A stretch of DNA of 64,000 bases from Apostichopus japonicus (Eukaryota; Echinodermata; Holothuroidea; Aspidochirotida; Stichopodidae). The stretch covers positions 24,001,564-24,065,563 of the forward strand of contig NC_092571.1 of the NCBI RefSeq assembly GCF_037975245.1, given 5' to 3'. Each line of letters begins with the position of its first letter. Positions within the stretch are counted from its first letter, which is position 1. A program made the translations under genes and the position numbers. This document shows, piece after piece, positions 1 to 11,690 of this stretch. Below the pieces are notes generated by a model. It worked only from the letters and a program-made list of their open reading frames with translations, ran no database searches and was not told the DNA's origin.

Positions 1-657
1 TAATCCCAAGCAGCTGCAAGTCTGTATAGCGTTCGCTATCTTCCCTTTTGGTATAGTGTTAAAGAAGAGATCCTTCCTAACGTATCATATTCACCCCATG
101 GCGACTGTAGAGTGTTACAGATATCATGCAGGTGTTTGGGTAAAGTATGAAGATGATTTCTAACACGAAACAAGGAAAAACTCTGCCCTGATGTGTACAT
201 TTCACAGCAGTAAATGAACTTATCGAATGTGAAGGGTACCACGTGACCTCACTTTGGAAATGAAAGAATAATTAACTTTTTACTTCAAGTGAAGGATTTA
301 ATAATCTGATATAATTAGAATTCTCTTTACCTGCGTCACCAGTCACTCATGAATGTTTTTTTTTTTTGTTAACAATTAATTTCCGAAGCCTTTCATACAT
401 TAAATAAACAAAACCATAAACAAAGGATACATAGTATGTGGTAAACTTTCTACCATATTAATAGGCTAGGCGTCATTTTGTTTCACCATACTATATTATC
501 CTCGTCTTTCTCGGAAACGGCTTTGAACTCTGTATAGGACCTTTCTATAATACTATCCCCATAGCAACACGTCCGGAAGTTTATAAAGGACATCTTAACG
601 ACCCAAAGTAATGTGCAGAAACACTGCACGGTACTTTCCTTCGCGTGCAAAGTGTAT
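1..657. other. Non-coding stretch
   Basis: No gene could be supported here. A minus frame is open over 36-242, but it has no ATG at its start and no convincing splice sites. A short T-run lies near 357-367. Confidence 0.5.
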
Positions 658-706
658 TGACGTCATAAGTGTGACGTCATAGTGTGGCGTTTTAAGTGTG
701 ACGTCA
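658..706. promoter_or_regulatory. Cluster of three CRE/ATF palindromes
   Basis: The palindrome TGACGTCA occurs three times within 49 bases, at 658-665, 672-679 and 699-706. Each is followed by T, and short similar spacers (AAGTGTG-like) lie between them, so the cluster may come from a local duplication. TGACGTCA is the established full cAMP-response element bound by CREB/ATF bZIP dimers. No transcript start can be assigned beside it, so a regulatory role is inferred from motif density only. Confidence 0.45.
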
Positions 707-1546
707 TCACTAAAAATGGGCTAATCTTGGACAACTTCCAGTAGCCTTGATTAAAGCGTTAAAGTGACCCTGATCCAGCGGTCATACTTTATCATGATCG
801 TATTATACAGAGCACACTCAGCATCGGTTAACGAAGGATCGGAGTTTATCGCTCCCTTCACACATTCGGGCTTTTTGACGTCTGCTGATGAGAGACAATT
901 TATGAAACCTATACTGTTTGATCTGTTCAAATGATTTACGCGTAATTAACAACAAAAAATACCACACAGACTATATGATTCTGCTTTATTTGCCATAAGC
1001 AACATTTCTCGCCTTAGAGTCTCCTTATGAACTTTCACTGATTACTATTCTTTCTTTTTTCTGTCTTGTTTCTTGTTTTTTTCCTTTTTAATATCGATGA
1101 TATCTGGAAGTCACTCATATCGAGGTCGTTATGGGCAAAAATATATTTATGTATCTTAGTTCCGTTCCCATAAATAAACACACTGATCCAGGGGCTTGGG
1201 TTTACACGCTTGTCATAATTGTGTGTAGGAATATATATATATCTCTCAGCGCAGACTATTCAAAGCTGTTAACGGAGTTACAAAAGTAATTGTATGGATG
1301 TAGTGCTAGAAAGAGATGTGGCTGCATATATATGCAAATACTACATTAGACGTAAATTGATGTGTTTTTATTCGACGGCAATGCCTTCTTTTGAATCAGA
1401 AATAAAAAGTAGAAAATAAAAGACAAAAATAACAGAACCTTAACACTTAAATTTGTAACAATGAAGGGAAATGTGTATTAAATGAAAACATAAATATCAT
1501 GAAATATATACAATTAAAAGAGTTTTGCTCATGAAATTGATCTTAA
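707..1546. other. Non-coding AT-rich stretch
   Basis: I see only simple AT-rich sequence with short poly-T and AT runs (about 1231-1242). There are no long open frames or splice-bounded segments that I can defend. Confidence 0.5.
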
Positions 1547-1729
1547 TTAAAACTGCCGCATGATTCTTAGTGTACATATATGTTCTTTATTTTGTATCTT
1601 ACGATAAAATGTAGAAAACTGACGGCTGTCGAGAGTTGCTAACCAATCAAGGAACATTGCTTTAAACACATCATTAAATTTCAATGCCTGACAGATTTTC
1701 CCCACTCCCCTACCCGCTAAACAAAGCAT
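1547..1729 (-). CDS. Unassigned 60-codon ORF, possible exon
   Basis: This complete ATG-to-TAA minus-strand reading frame of 60 codons has a balanced, non-repetitive composition, unlike most open frames in the window. It has three cysteines near its N-terminal half and a basic C-terminal end. I do not recognise a family. No good polypyrimidine/AG acceptor precedes it and no poly(A) signal is obvious just after it. It could be a small exon, a decayed element fragment or chance. The downstream sequence on its strand is ordinary AT-rich DNA. Confidence 0.15.
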   Translation of the reverse strand: MLCLAGRGVGKICQALKFNDVFKAMFLDWLATLDSRQFSTFYRKIQNKEHICTLRIMRQF

Positions 1730-2730
1730 ATATTATAATATGACTCTCCTATCTAGTCTACGAATGACAAGCTGCAATAGCGCCGACGGAGGGAGACACA
1801 TGATGGAGGTGACATACCCCCCCCCCCCGCTCCCCTTAGTTTTGTGAAACCATCAAAGTAACCCTTTTCATAGAAAGGAAACACCCCTTTTTGGTACAAA
1901 GGGTATCCTTTTTTCATTTAGAAACCATTTAAATATACTAGAAATTGTGGTTCGAGATGCACTAAAGATCTTTTTTGTGGGAAAATATGAGATCTACTTC
2001 ACATTTCCCACTGCCTCTCGAAGTTTATGCCGCCCCCCCCCCCCCTCTCCACCCCACCTCCAGATTGAATCCTCTTCCAACAACGCCCTTGAATATTGCT
2101 CAAACATGCACGTGACGTCACGTATGTCCTGTCGCATAAGTCTCTCTCGTTCACCCGCAGGCCGGCTAGCCTGCGATCATTGCCCGTAATGAACATTCAC
2201 CGACTATTCCATGTTTGTAGTTTAAAATTATTTCACAATTATTTCAGGGTTTTATCTAAAATCAATGATTATATTATTGATAAATGATAGATATGACTCG
2301 CGGCCGTGGTACAATACGAATTTCTTATTATGTATATTTTTTTTTCTCTCTCATTTATTTCATGCCTGTGTTTGAATCAACAAAGGACTGGAATCGCTTT
2401 AGAGGGCGTTTGTCGGTCATTGACCAATTGTTCAGTTTGACGTCAATATAATCGAGTCACCTAATGGTTGTGCTATCTTCAAGGCTATACGCATCGTACA
2501 TATTTTGATCTTTTTCAGTTTGATCTGAAAATTACAGTATTTTACGAGGTGGAATACACATATTATATGAAATACAACGTTTTCAGTTCAATGCGTGAGC
2601 AATAGTAATTCCAATGATATCACATTCTCCTACCGTTAAAATGATGGAAATGAATGATGGAATTTTGAAGCCTTGTAGTCACACTATTATGCACACATGT
2701 GTATTGTAGAAACATAACTAGCATTAAATG
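1730..2730. other. Non-coding with C-runs and two CRE sites
   Basis: Long C tracts lie at about 1818-1829 and 2033-2045. TGACGTCA palindromes occur at 2113-2120 (inside CACGTGACGTCACG, which also has an E-box) and 2438-2445. Overlapping open frames on both strands around 1950-2290 read through the C-run and do not look coding. Confidence 0.45.
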
Positions 2731-2872
2731 ATCGATTCTTGGCCTTTTGTCCATTCCCCTTTACAAGACTCGTGGTTCACATTTGACGATAATCACACGG
2801 TCACAGTCTCGATGTAAGGGGATTGGGTTTTTAGAGCGGATCAGTTAAATCGTTTGGTTTTCGCGATCAGGC
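2731..2872 (+). repeat. U2-headed structured repeat, diverged copy
   Basis: This is the second, more diverged copy of the element at 17770-17939. It starts with a degraded U2 snRNA 5' end (ATCGATTCTTGGCCTTTTG) and lacks the CTAAGATCA block that follows in the other copy. The alignment resumes through the ATCACACGG block and the motif GAGCGGATCAG, then a GTTTGGTTTTCG block. A seven-base-pair stem (2804-2810 with 2819-2825) matches the stem of the other copy. The base changes are C-to-T transitions that turn two C-G pairs into U-G wobbles, so pairing is kept. T-rich sequence follows at 2879-2897. Most likely a retroposed SINE-like or snRNA-derived repeat. Confidence 0.6.
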
Positions 2873-4065
2873 TATAACTTTGTTTTTGTTTTTTATTAAG
2901 AAATACCTAGAATTTGTTTTTTATACATCAACTTGTAGAAGAGAAACATATGTCTATTCTACTTTCACCTTCACCGGCACCCAGATTAAAACTACGTTAT
3001 TTGTAATGAAAATAATATTACTGATAGTGACCATATTACGAAGTAAGGTTACGATCTCCAAAGTAAAGGCTTTCTTGTTAAAAAAACAGCAGCTACTATT
3101 GTGACCTTAGCCAGGGCCGCAAAAACGTTTTACTTCTGGTGGCGGGGTTGGGTGGGAGGGTTGGGGCCTTAACCCCACTATAAAACGAAGAGGGTTCAGC
3201 CCGCCTCTTGACACACGTCGCAATACAAATATATCATCGAGAACCATACATGCAACATGTTTGTAGGGTGCAACCTGAACAGTGAAAATTCTCCAACATT
3301 TTAGAAAAAGTTGCAAACATAGCACCCCTTTGCATTTATCCACCCTCCATTTTATACAAATTATCCTTAAAAATGTACCCCTCCCCCTTTTACTCCTATG
3401 ATGATACTACATCTTAGCCTCCCCAACGTCCCTTCTCGGTGCAAAATTGTGGTTACGGCCCCGTCCCTCTCCCCTCTCCCCTCTCCCCAAATTGCAAATA
3501 AACCTCCGAATTCAACATTTGATGTTCAAAGTTTAACTTATGGGGAAAAACCGCAAGTCCATCATCCATGGGAGTCGGCTTCAACAACCAAAGAGCCACA
3601 CTCCTAATTTATTTATTTATTTTATTTTTTATAAAATCCTGGATCCTCCCATATATTGTTGTTTGTGTTGTCTTGAATTAACCTTTGACCTCATGTTTTG
3701 TTCTCTACGGTACAGCTCTGTTTACATTCAACAAACGGATTTGTTATTTATTAACGAATATGAAAAAGTGTCAAACATAATACCAGCACCGAGAACTACC
3801 AGCACACTTCAAACCACCGTCTGATAAAAATAAACTTGAAATTTAGGTCCTTAATTTTTAGCCCTAAGATGAATTTATATTTTTGCAATGGCCGTTTGTA
3901 ATAAGTCTTGAAAAGTGACCGCAGCATCAAATGAAAATAATAAAGTTAACGGTGAATATATAATAAAGACCACAGCTTAATTAAGTTCCTGCCATTTATA
4001 CAGCGCTATTTTTTTTCTTTTCACGGACAAAGATGTTTAATGAACAAACCAAAAGTGAAAGGTCT
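2873..4065. other. Non-coding with G-rich/C-rich dispersed-repeat pieces
   Basis: A G-rich piece at about 3112-3180 and a C-rich piece at about 3420-3660 belong to the dispersed family also seen at 6925-7096 and 58331-58505. Shared cues are 'cttcaac.acc', a CACTCCT block and AAATCCT(cc). Open frames here cross these pieces and look spurious. Confidence 0.4.
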
Positions 4066-4108
4066 CTCTCTCTCACTCACTCGCTCACTCTCTGCCTCTC
4101 ACACACAT
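4066..4108. repeat. CT/CA-rich microsatellite
   Basis: An imperfect run of TC, CACT and CA dinucleotides on the plus strand. Confidence 0.7.
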
Positions 4109-4280
4109 AGGCCTACTCCTCTTTTTTTTTCAAATAGCTGGGGGACTTGAATCAAAATTACCGCTCAAGGTGTTCCAAAAGCCAACATAATATACACCGT
4201 GATGAAAGAGAGAAAAGGCTAGAATAGTAATTCTCTGCTAGGGAGACAATTCATAGCATTGAGAACAACAAAATTAGAAG

Positions 4281-4281
<1 letters not shown>

Positions 4282-4351
<70 letters not shown>
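4282..4351. repeat. (AT)n microsatellite
   Basis: About 35 uninterrupted AT units, able to form a cruciform or hairpin. Confidence 0.95.
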
Positions 4352-4352
<1 letters not shown>

Positions 4353-5083
4353 CTGATACGCCGGGAGGTTATCAGCTTATCGCAAAAAACAGTTTCGGGG
4401 GATTTTAATTAATGAAGAAGAAAAAAAAAATAAGCTGACTCCTTAGTGATGAATTTAAATAACACAATACAGCATTATGACGTCATTTTGTCCTGGGGAT
4501 GAATGTCAATTGATGAAAACAGAACGGTAAGTATAGATATATCGTCGGGATAAAACTCATGGTCTTTGCTTTATCTTATCTCATTGTTTTTTAATGTTGT
4601 ATTTTGGAAGTCGTGTAAACAATGATTTAACTGACCGGCGGGCGTCCAGCAGTTGAAGGCATGATGGACTATATGTAATGTACTAGAAACCGAAAATGAA
4701 ATACTTCTCCTTGCGTTTAAAGATTGGTATTCACGTACAACTCCAGGGGGAATTCTTTCTTGGTCTCGCTATAAATAGAGATACTAAAGAGAACGACTGA
4801 AAGAACAAGTTTAACACTTGACGACACCCTGCCCGGAGAGATGTTCCAGATAAGTCGTACAACTTTACTTTTTAGTTAAAGTTTGTTTAATTTGTAACAT
4901 TAAGTCCTTGAGTGTACAGATTAAGTGCATTGATCTTGTGGATAGCTTTGACTAAATAAGATTTACAAGTTATAATCTACATGTTGTGTCGCTATCCCTG
5001 TCGAATATTTGTAATTACACCCCATGGCAGAACCAAAAAATAGTCCGGTACAAATATCACCATGGTTACCTGGTTGTAGCCTG
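4352..5083. other. Non-coding; isolated CRE and donor-like site
   Basis: TGACGTCA lies at 4478-4485. A short ATG frame at 4513 runs into a consensus-like donor (ACG|GTAAGTAT near 4527). This could be a tiny first exon, but nothing else supports it. A minus frame open over 4963-5262 overlaps the inverted-repeat element and is not convincing. Confidence 0.3.
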
Positions 5084-5545
5084 CACGTGTATGGCAAGCC
5101 ATGTGGGACAAACACTGCATAATATATCCGCGTATTAATTCGAATATATACGCGTATTAATTCGAATATATATGTGTTGTAGCCTACATGTGTAAAGTTT
5201 CGCTTTTGAAGCGATCTCGCGAGCCCGCCAAAACATTTATCGTTGGTATATGTACACAGCAAGAGCGGAAATGTATTTTTTCGTGTATATTCTAATTAAT
5301 CCGTGCATATATTGGATTTAATCCCCATATATATTTTATTTAATACGTGTATATATTCGAATTAATACGTGTATATATTCGAATTAATACGTGTATATAT
5401 TCGAATTAATACGCGGATATATTTAAGCCATATGATTGGCTAATAATATATACGCGTATATATTCCAATTCATACGCGTATAAATTCCAATTAATACGCG
5501 GATATATTATTCAGTGTTTGTCCCACATGGCTTGCCATACACGTG
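5084..5545. mobile_element. 462-bp terminal-inverted-repeat (MITE-like) element
   Basis: The sequence from 5084 reads CACGTGTATGGCAAGCCATG and continues for about 85 bases. It reappears as its reverse complement ending at 5545 (arm about 5461-5545) with only a few mismatches. Each arm contains the GTGGGACAAACACTG block and CGCGTATTAATT-type words. The interior carries an AT-rich 22-bp tandem array (about 5265-5475) and a short GC-richer segment (5195-5235). No coding capacity is visible. This matches a non-autonomous fold-back or MITE structure. I could not recognise a clean target-site duplication, so the superfamily is unknown. Confidence 0.75.
5265..5475. repeat. 22-bp tandem repeats inside the inverted-repeat element
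   Basis: Units of the type ATTAATACGTGTATATATTC are repeated about five times almost perfectly, then more loosely to about 5475. The unit contains a self-complementary GAATTAAT/ATATAT core, and related words occur in both terminal arms. The array may therefore have grown from the arm sequence. Confidence 0.8.
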
Positions 5546-6924
5546 AGGGCCACGAGATAATGGTTTCAAGTACCTATTAATGCATTACAACATGACACAT
5601 TACAACATAACAACATGACACATTTTATGTACAGAAAAGTATATTTATAAAGGTAACGTTTATATCAAACTCCACCGTTACATTGTTACTGTGGTCAAAC
5701 CCCTCCACCCTCCTCCCTCCAAATGATCGCTACTTAAATGCATGGTTTAATTGTTGCAACTACTTTACAAGGGAAAACAAATTGTTATTGTTGCGTAAAT
5801 AGTGTTAGCGTTGTGATATTGCTGCAACTCTTGTACAGGAAAATAATCACAAAAAGAGGGAAATGGAATTGCTGTTGCTAAGGTGTTTGCAAAATGTCAA
5901 TTTTGATCAGACCATGGAGGTAAAACAGATCAGACCAACTGATTAAACACAACAGACCCTTTGATAAGTTGTCTTGATCAATACGAAACTTTTCGCCCGT
6001 ATAGTAATACTAGTACGAACGAACGATGCAAGTTTCAACAAATAAACCGTGCCGTATTATGAGTCATACTAACTTAAAATCTGTCTGGAATTAGACCATC
6101 TTTATTAATGTTCCAGTAAATGTCTCCTTCCGAAAACCTCTCCATATTATTTCAAATGTATAAATTGCGAGAGGTGCTTGTGGGACAGCCCTATGTGGTT
6201 TGTCTGTCAAAAGAAACGACTGGCTCTTAAGTGACGAAAATCCTGATCTGTTTTTGTCACTTAACACCTGTCATGTACCCCCATCAATGACAATAACGGG
6301 TCCATTATCTTAACATTTAGGCCTTCATGTTTTAGCACGCACATTTGAAAGATAAACTCCATTTAATGGCCTGATTGAGCATCTAAATATTTCCAAAAAC
6401 AGGAAGAGTCCCAAAGGTAGTAATATGGTGGCTTCATATTTCCCTTTCCCCTGGAAAATTCAGTAAATATAACTGTTGATTTCATAAAGCCAAAAGAAAA
6501 AAAAATGACATTTTTCTTAACAGAACATTCATACGTTATATAAGCACAGGCAATAATGTTTCATGGTTAGATTGTTGTCAATATGACAACGTAATAGTAA
6601 AAACAAAAGCATATTTCTTGTGAGGTATTACAGTGTGTGACTATAGGTGAACATATTCTCTTCATTTTGGATCGACGAGAAGTCAATCGCAACCTAACGG
6701 GGGGGGGGGGGGCGGGGGGGGCGGGTGGGGAGAATGGATTAGTCGCGAGAATTTTACATTCATACGGGGACGGATTAAGCTACTGCTCGGGGTGTTGGTT
6801 TCATCCAAATATAACAGATATTAGCACAACCTTGCGCTGAAATAAGACTTTTATTCAAAGTCTAAATATGCCTCAGAATGCAATGCCATGAATTTGACGT
6901 CTAAAGTATATCGGGGATGGGGTG
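5546..6924. other. Non-coding stretch with a G tract
   Basis: A nearly pure G tract lies at about 6700-6722 and continues as GC/GT-interrupted Gs to 6731. The frame over 6637-6840 is open only because it translates this tract. No gene seen. Confidence 0.5.
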
Positions 6925-7096
6925 GGGAGGGGGCAGACCACCTAGCACTCCTACATTGGCGTCTGCTTCAACGACCCAGGGCCCTACCCCTCCTTTATTA
7001 AATCCTCCCTTCGCCTCTGATCCATTTAGTTTACGTTCATCCCCTACCTCAACGAGGAAAATTTAGAATTTGGTTGTCCCACCCGGATTTCCTCAA
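6925..7096 (-). repeat. Dispersed G-rich repeat, minus orientation
   Basis: Reverse-complement similarity to 58331-58505 is visible by eye. Shared blocks are GAAGGATTTAA-type sequence, an AAGGGGTGTGGCCCTGG/AGGGGTAGGGCCCTGG block and a GGATT..GGTGGGAC end. It is one of several pieces that carry the window's long G or C runs. Confidence 0.5.
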
Positions 7097-10000
7097 TTCA
7101 GGGTTAACTCAGTGATGTATAGTTCTCATGATTCAAAGGAGATCAATGCCAAAAGTGAGGTTAAATAAGGCAAATCCATTATAGAACTCGAGGGCGAATC
7201 CTCTGAAACCTCATACTTATACGTTCTTTTGTGATAAAGTTTAAAAAATATATGGATACATGTAATGAGATCAAGTAACGGAAATCTGGATGGAAACGTA
7301 TCAATAACCATTGATCTGATATCATTGGCTCAATCACGTTCTGTAGATGGAATAATTTTGTCAGCACCCATATCATTTGCATTGTAATAACCGACGATCG
7401 AGACAGCCACTGTGTGGGCAATGTATTGATAAAATATTTAACTCAACATCACAAAAAAAAGCCCCCCCCCTCCAAATAAAAAGCGTTACGAAACACAAAA
7501 CACAAAACAAAACAAACGACAATGACAGTAATATCATCAACCATATTTAAACAATATGTATTGTTTGTCACGAAGCATTAATGTCTTCCAAAGGTATCTT
7601 CAAGGTATAGAAAAGTACGTATATTCTGACGTATACTAATTGAAGCATCACACATCAATCGCGCAATTATACCGAGCCGTTATTATTTGACTCTACCTGT
7701 GTCTATTTTCCATGTGGCAATCAAAACTAGCGGCGGTATATTTCAGCATGGTATTTCATTAATAAGTAGAGTTGTGAAGATATGTGTGGCAATCTATGTA
7801 GAGGTATCAAGACAAAAGACTATTCACGTCAGCTTGTCTTCAACGTTCTCTTTTTAAAGTGTTAATTTTTTTTTTCTCTCTTCGATATAGCACACATTAT
7901 TCCGGTGTCACAGTATTTGCAGTCCGCATGAGAAAATGTCCCTAGGGACTGTTTTGGCTATGATAATCAGTGAGGGTACAACAGTACCTCGTCATGGTAA
8001 ACTTTGGTCCACGAATTTGTGACAAGCGACGAACAATTATGCTTTTTGAGTATCTCCCTTTTAATATTGCTATATGAAATGATATATATAAAAACGTACA
8101 TGTTAGTAGCATGTCTGTATGTATTAATTACCATACCATCGTTGATTCATGCTATGGCAACTATAAACTATGAACTGTCAACTATATCAACTTCACTCGT
8201 GTAACGGCCCTATATATAGATATTAATATCTCCAGACCACTGCACAAATGGAAATGACATATTTCACTTCCTGTTAGACTGGGACACCCTTTATGCGAAA
8301 TGATTCTGTAGCTTACATTATAACTCTTTTTCATATCAAGATTTTTCTGAACTTCTTTATTAATATTTATAAACAAACTAGACAGGAAGATTTCAATTAG
8401 AGGAAACTAATTTCATTATTCATCCTAAAAGATGTCTGGAACATCGCACAGAGTTACCTTTCCCGAGAAATGATGAAACCCGATACCATAACACAGACAC
8501 GCCTGTATACATACCAGGGACATTTACCAGTATAAAGAAACCTTGATCACAATCGATCGACATCCATTTGAATCGGCGCCACGTTAGGGTCTTCTATGAT
8601 CAATTTATTTAACAAGGTTTATTCATCAGCAAGCCTTTCGAGTCTTCAAGCAATTATACGAGACTAGACATATACAACCTTGCTGCTTAATTTAAAATGA
8701 CAAATGGTTAGGCTTTTCAAGCCTATATACCGACCGCTAAGTGAGTTATAATACTGCACCTATATTCATATGAAGATAAACTGTTGCTTTAACCATGAAA
8801 CGTTTGATTAACCATGCAAACACAAATCTGTATAATGGAGAAGTTTGGCTTATTGATTTTTAATCGATATCATCGCTATTATAGAGCTCGCCTGTATATA
8901 GTCTATACTGTCAATGCTTTTCTTAAAAAGAAATGACCGTGTTATTGTTAGTTTAGAAGACGTCGAGTCGATACTAAACCATTAGGTGTACGGTAACACC
9001 CACGGAAATCAATCAAAGTAGGTGTAGACATTGAGCTCTAAATACCTCAAAAAGGGGGATTGTCTACAATCCATTGAGCTTAATCCACCGAAGAAGTTCT
9101 TTGATTGGCCCTGTTTAAAGAATCAAATTGCAGAACAATAAAACACGCTTGAATTGTACTCTCCATCATCCTGTGTTTTTTTCATTCGCATTTGTTGTAT
9201 AACCTCTTATGTTTATACGATGTATAACCTCTGACTCTTTCAACGTTTGAAAGTATTTCAAACCTTTGACAATCCGTTCCTCTTTTAACCGGATCCTGAA
9301 TACTCGAAATCTCAGATCCAACCATTTCAAATTGTAGGATATATTGTGTGTTATAATACTGCTCATATATGTCACCAAAGTACAGCATTTCAGATTATAT
9401 TATATGAAAAAGACTTGATTTTGTCATCTAAACCAGTGAAGCTCTCTTTGTATAGGCTTTTTGTCTCCAATACTGAAGCAATGATCGCATAAAGCCACTT
9501 TTATAATACGGGACGCTTGATTATCCAAGTTTGTTTGATAACCTGACAACCTAAAATCCCGCCTTTTTTTTTCCTAATAATAAAGTGGGAATACTATAGC
9601 AGCAATCGGAAGCAAAGTATTAATTTTCTAAAAAATGTGAAACTGAATTAATTTCTTCCCCTTCTTGAAATGACGAACTTGTCTTCTCCCCAGATTTTCC
9701 AAACATTTTGTTTTGGTATTTTCATCTTCATCTTCTTCTTTTGTGGGAAAAATACCCAAACCACTCGAACCATTATTTCCTTTTTCCCCGAAGCAGAAAT
9801 CTTTATACTTCATTTAAATCAAGTTGAAAAAAACTAGTAAGACATTTTGGCAGATTAATGCTTGTTCATTCCCAGATTTTGATGACGGTGGCCTATCGAG
9901 AATTTCGAAATGCCTCGTTTAGATGAGATTCGAAAGCTTTCTGAGAAAATCGATGAAATTTAAAGAGAAAAATAAAAAAAAAATAAAACACCAGCAGACG

Positions 10001-11011
10001 TAACCCTGACATTGAGATCATTGTTCTGCGCATGCGCGTTACGAGAGCGAAACCTTACTGTACGTTTATCGTATGGTAATTGTGTAACCTCTATTATATT
10101 ATTAGACGTAGGAAGGCCTGCGATAAGCGCAAATGACCTTGACGGTTTCCCGTACATACATATTTGAGGTAATTACTTATCGCACATACACAGAAAGAGA
10201 AATGAAAAAAAAAACCGCACGTTGGAGGATTTATGCCGAAGAGATGACGATGTTGGTTTTATATGTTTGAACACGTTAACTGTGGCCTATGTACGATATG
10301 TGCTTAACATACTTGATAACATAGCATAGTGTGAACCAATGGCATACCTTTATACTGTAGTCTTATCTTACACGCGTCGGTATAGTGTCTTGTGATTGGA
10401 CCAAAGGGAAAGGAGAGGACATTAATAGTTGAGAATATACCCCTGCACCAACTGCTCGGGCAGGGGGACGATTTTGGGTACACGTAGAAGGAAAATTAGA
10501 AAGCCAAAATGTTTTACAATTAGAGATAAGAAACAAAAAAAATGAGTAACATATTTTTTGGTGGTTAGTGATGCGCAGCCCAATGTTAAACTGCGCGCTC
10601 TCTCAGATCGGCGTACCAACACATTTTGCTCTTCCTTCCGGTACATTTAAAAAAATGGAGATAGTGGGATATGAGTAAAATATGCACAACAAGAATAGAT
10701 GACGGCGATGGGCTAAAGGGAGAGGGGGGAGGGGGTGTCCAGGACGCATTAAGACACATGCTTGAAGCAGCATATGGTGAATTTAGTTTTGATTGAAACG
10801 TAGTACTGGTTATTTACAGTTATCTTTCCGGGATATGATATGATAGATTCCCTTCCCAATTAGCAAATCGGTTTGGAAAAAAAGTATTTTTGACCAATCC
10901 TCTGTTTAACGTTTCCGTAAATAGCTGCAAGCGTGCGTGCGATCAAATAAAATAACTTGTTTTACAAAATGTTAGAAAAGGTCACAATAGCACTATCAAT
11001 GAATACAACAA
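7097..11011. other. Non-coding stretch, 3.9 kb
   Basis: No supported gene. The minus frame 7126-7311 (ATG to TGA, 61 codons) has reasonable composition but no family or splice support. Other open frames (8004-8376, 9166-9388, 9628-9813, 10422-10646) look like chance. T-, A- and G-rich runs occur at 9566-9573, 9966-9986 and 10721-10736. Confidence 0.4.
10027..10037. promoter_or_regulatory. NRF1-like palindrome
   Basis: TGCGCATGCGC matches the core of the nuclear respiratory factor 1 site. It sits in an otherwise CpG-poor region. A minus frame (9960-10157) with coding-like composition crosses it, so it may be promoter DNA or simply part of an old coding piece. No transcription start was identified. 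Confidence 0.3.
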
Positions 11012-11102
11012 ATGGATAAACCCCAAATGGGAACTCGTCAGCTTGTTCCAGAATGGTGGACGGGCCTCCCGAAACTTAAGAGAATCTTTGGGCCTTCCAC
11101 AG
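11012..11102 (+). CDS. Candidate 5' coding exon, unassigned
   Basis: From ATG at 11012 the plus strand reads 30 codons (start MDKPQMGTRQLVPEWW) and then a CAG|GTAACA donor after 11102, leaving phase 1. Stop codons lie immediately upstream in frame, so the ATG would be the true start. The peptide is rich in W, K and P and has no low-complexity bias. The opposite strand is also open across the same bases (10982-11221), with an equally plausible composition, so the strand is uncertain. I recognise no family. Confidence 0.2.
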
Positions 11103-11638
11103 GTAACAGTCAGATATGATTGTAAGTTTAAAGTTTGAATCCCAATCCGTACATCAAAGAAAATAACATCAAGACCACTCGACGCCTTAACTCTACTGAA
11201 ATCGTATGCGCAACCATGCACAAATATACAATATTGAAATTTAAAGATAGTTGAACTGAACAGTTAGTCAGCATTATAAAACAACCTTAAGTGCTTGGAG
11301 TGTATCGTCGCCCGCCATCAAGTATAACGCTTGTATACAGAAATCACATTAGTTAGTTTTGTTGCTTAGATGTTGCAAGCTTGGATGCTTAAAGTCTTGA
11401 GAACGTTTCTCACTTCTAAAAGCAATCATGAGATGAAGTATGAAGCCTACCACACTGTTATGACAGGAAGAAAGTTAGCCTAGCTTAAAGTTGGTCTACT
11501 TTGTACTTAGGGATCTAATATTATAACTAAATATATCGTATCCAATTGTAATAATAATATAATATTTATAATAATAATTATAATATATATATATATTCTC
11601 TAAATGCAGCATAGTTGTTTAACAGTTTTTCCGTTATT

Positions 11639-11640
<2 letters not shown>

Positions 11641-11687
<47 letters not shown>

Positions 11688-11690
11688 ATG
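11641..11690. repeat. (TA)n(TG)n compound microsatellite
   Basis: About 14 TA units pass directly into about nine TG units. Open frames on both strands start in this repeat and are artefacts of it. Confidence 0.9.

Noticed and set aside
5084-5545. CRISPR-like array (regular 22-bp repeats)
   Set aside because: No spacers between units. It is a continuous tandem array inside an inverted-repeat element in eukaryotic DNA.
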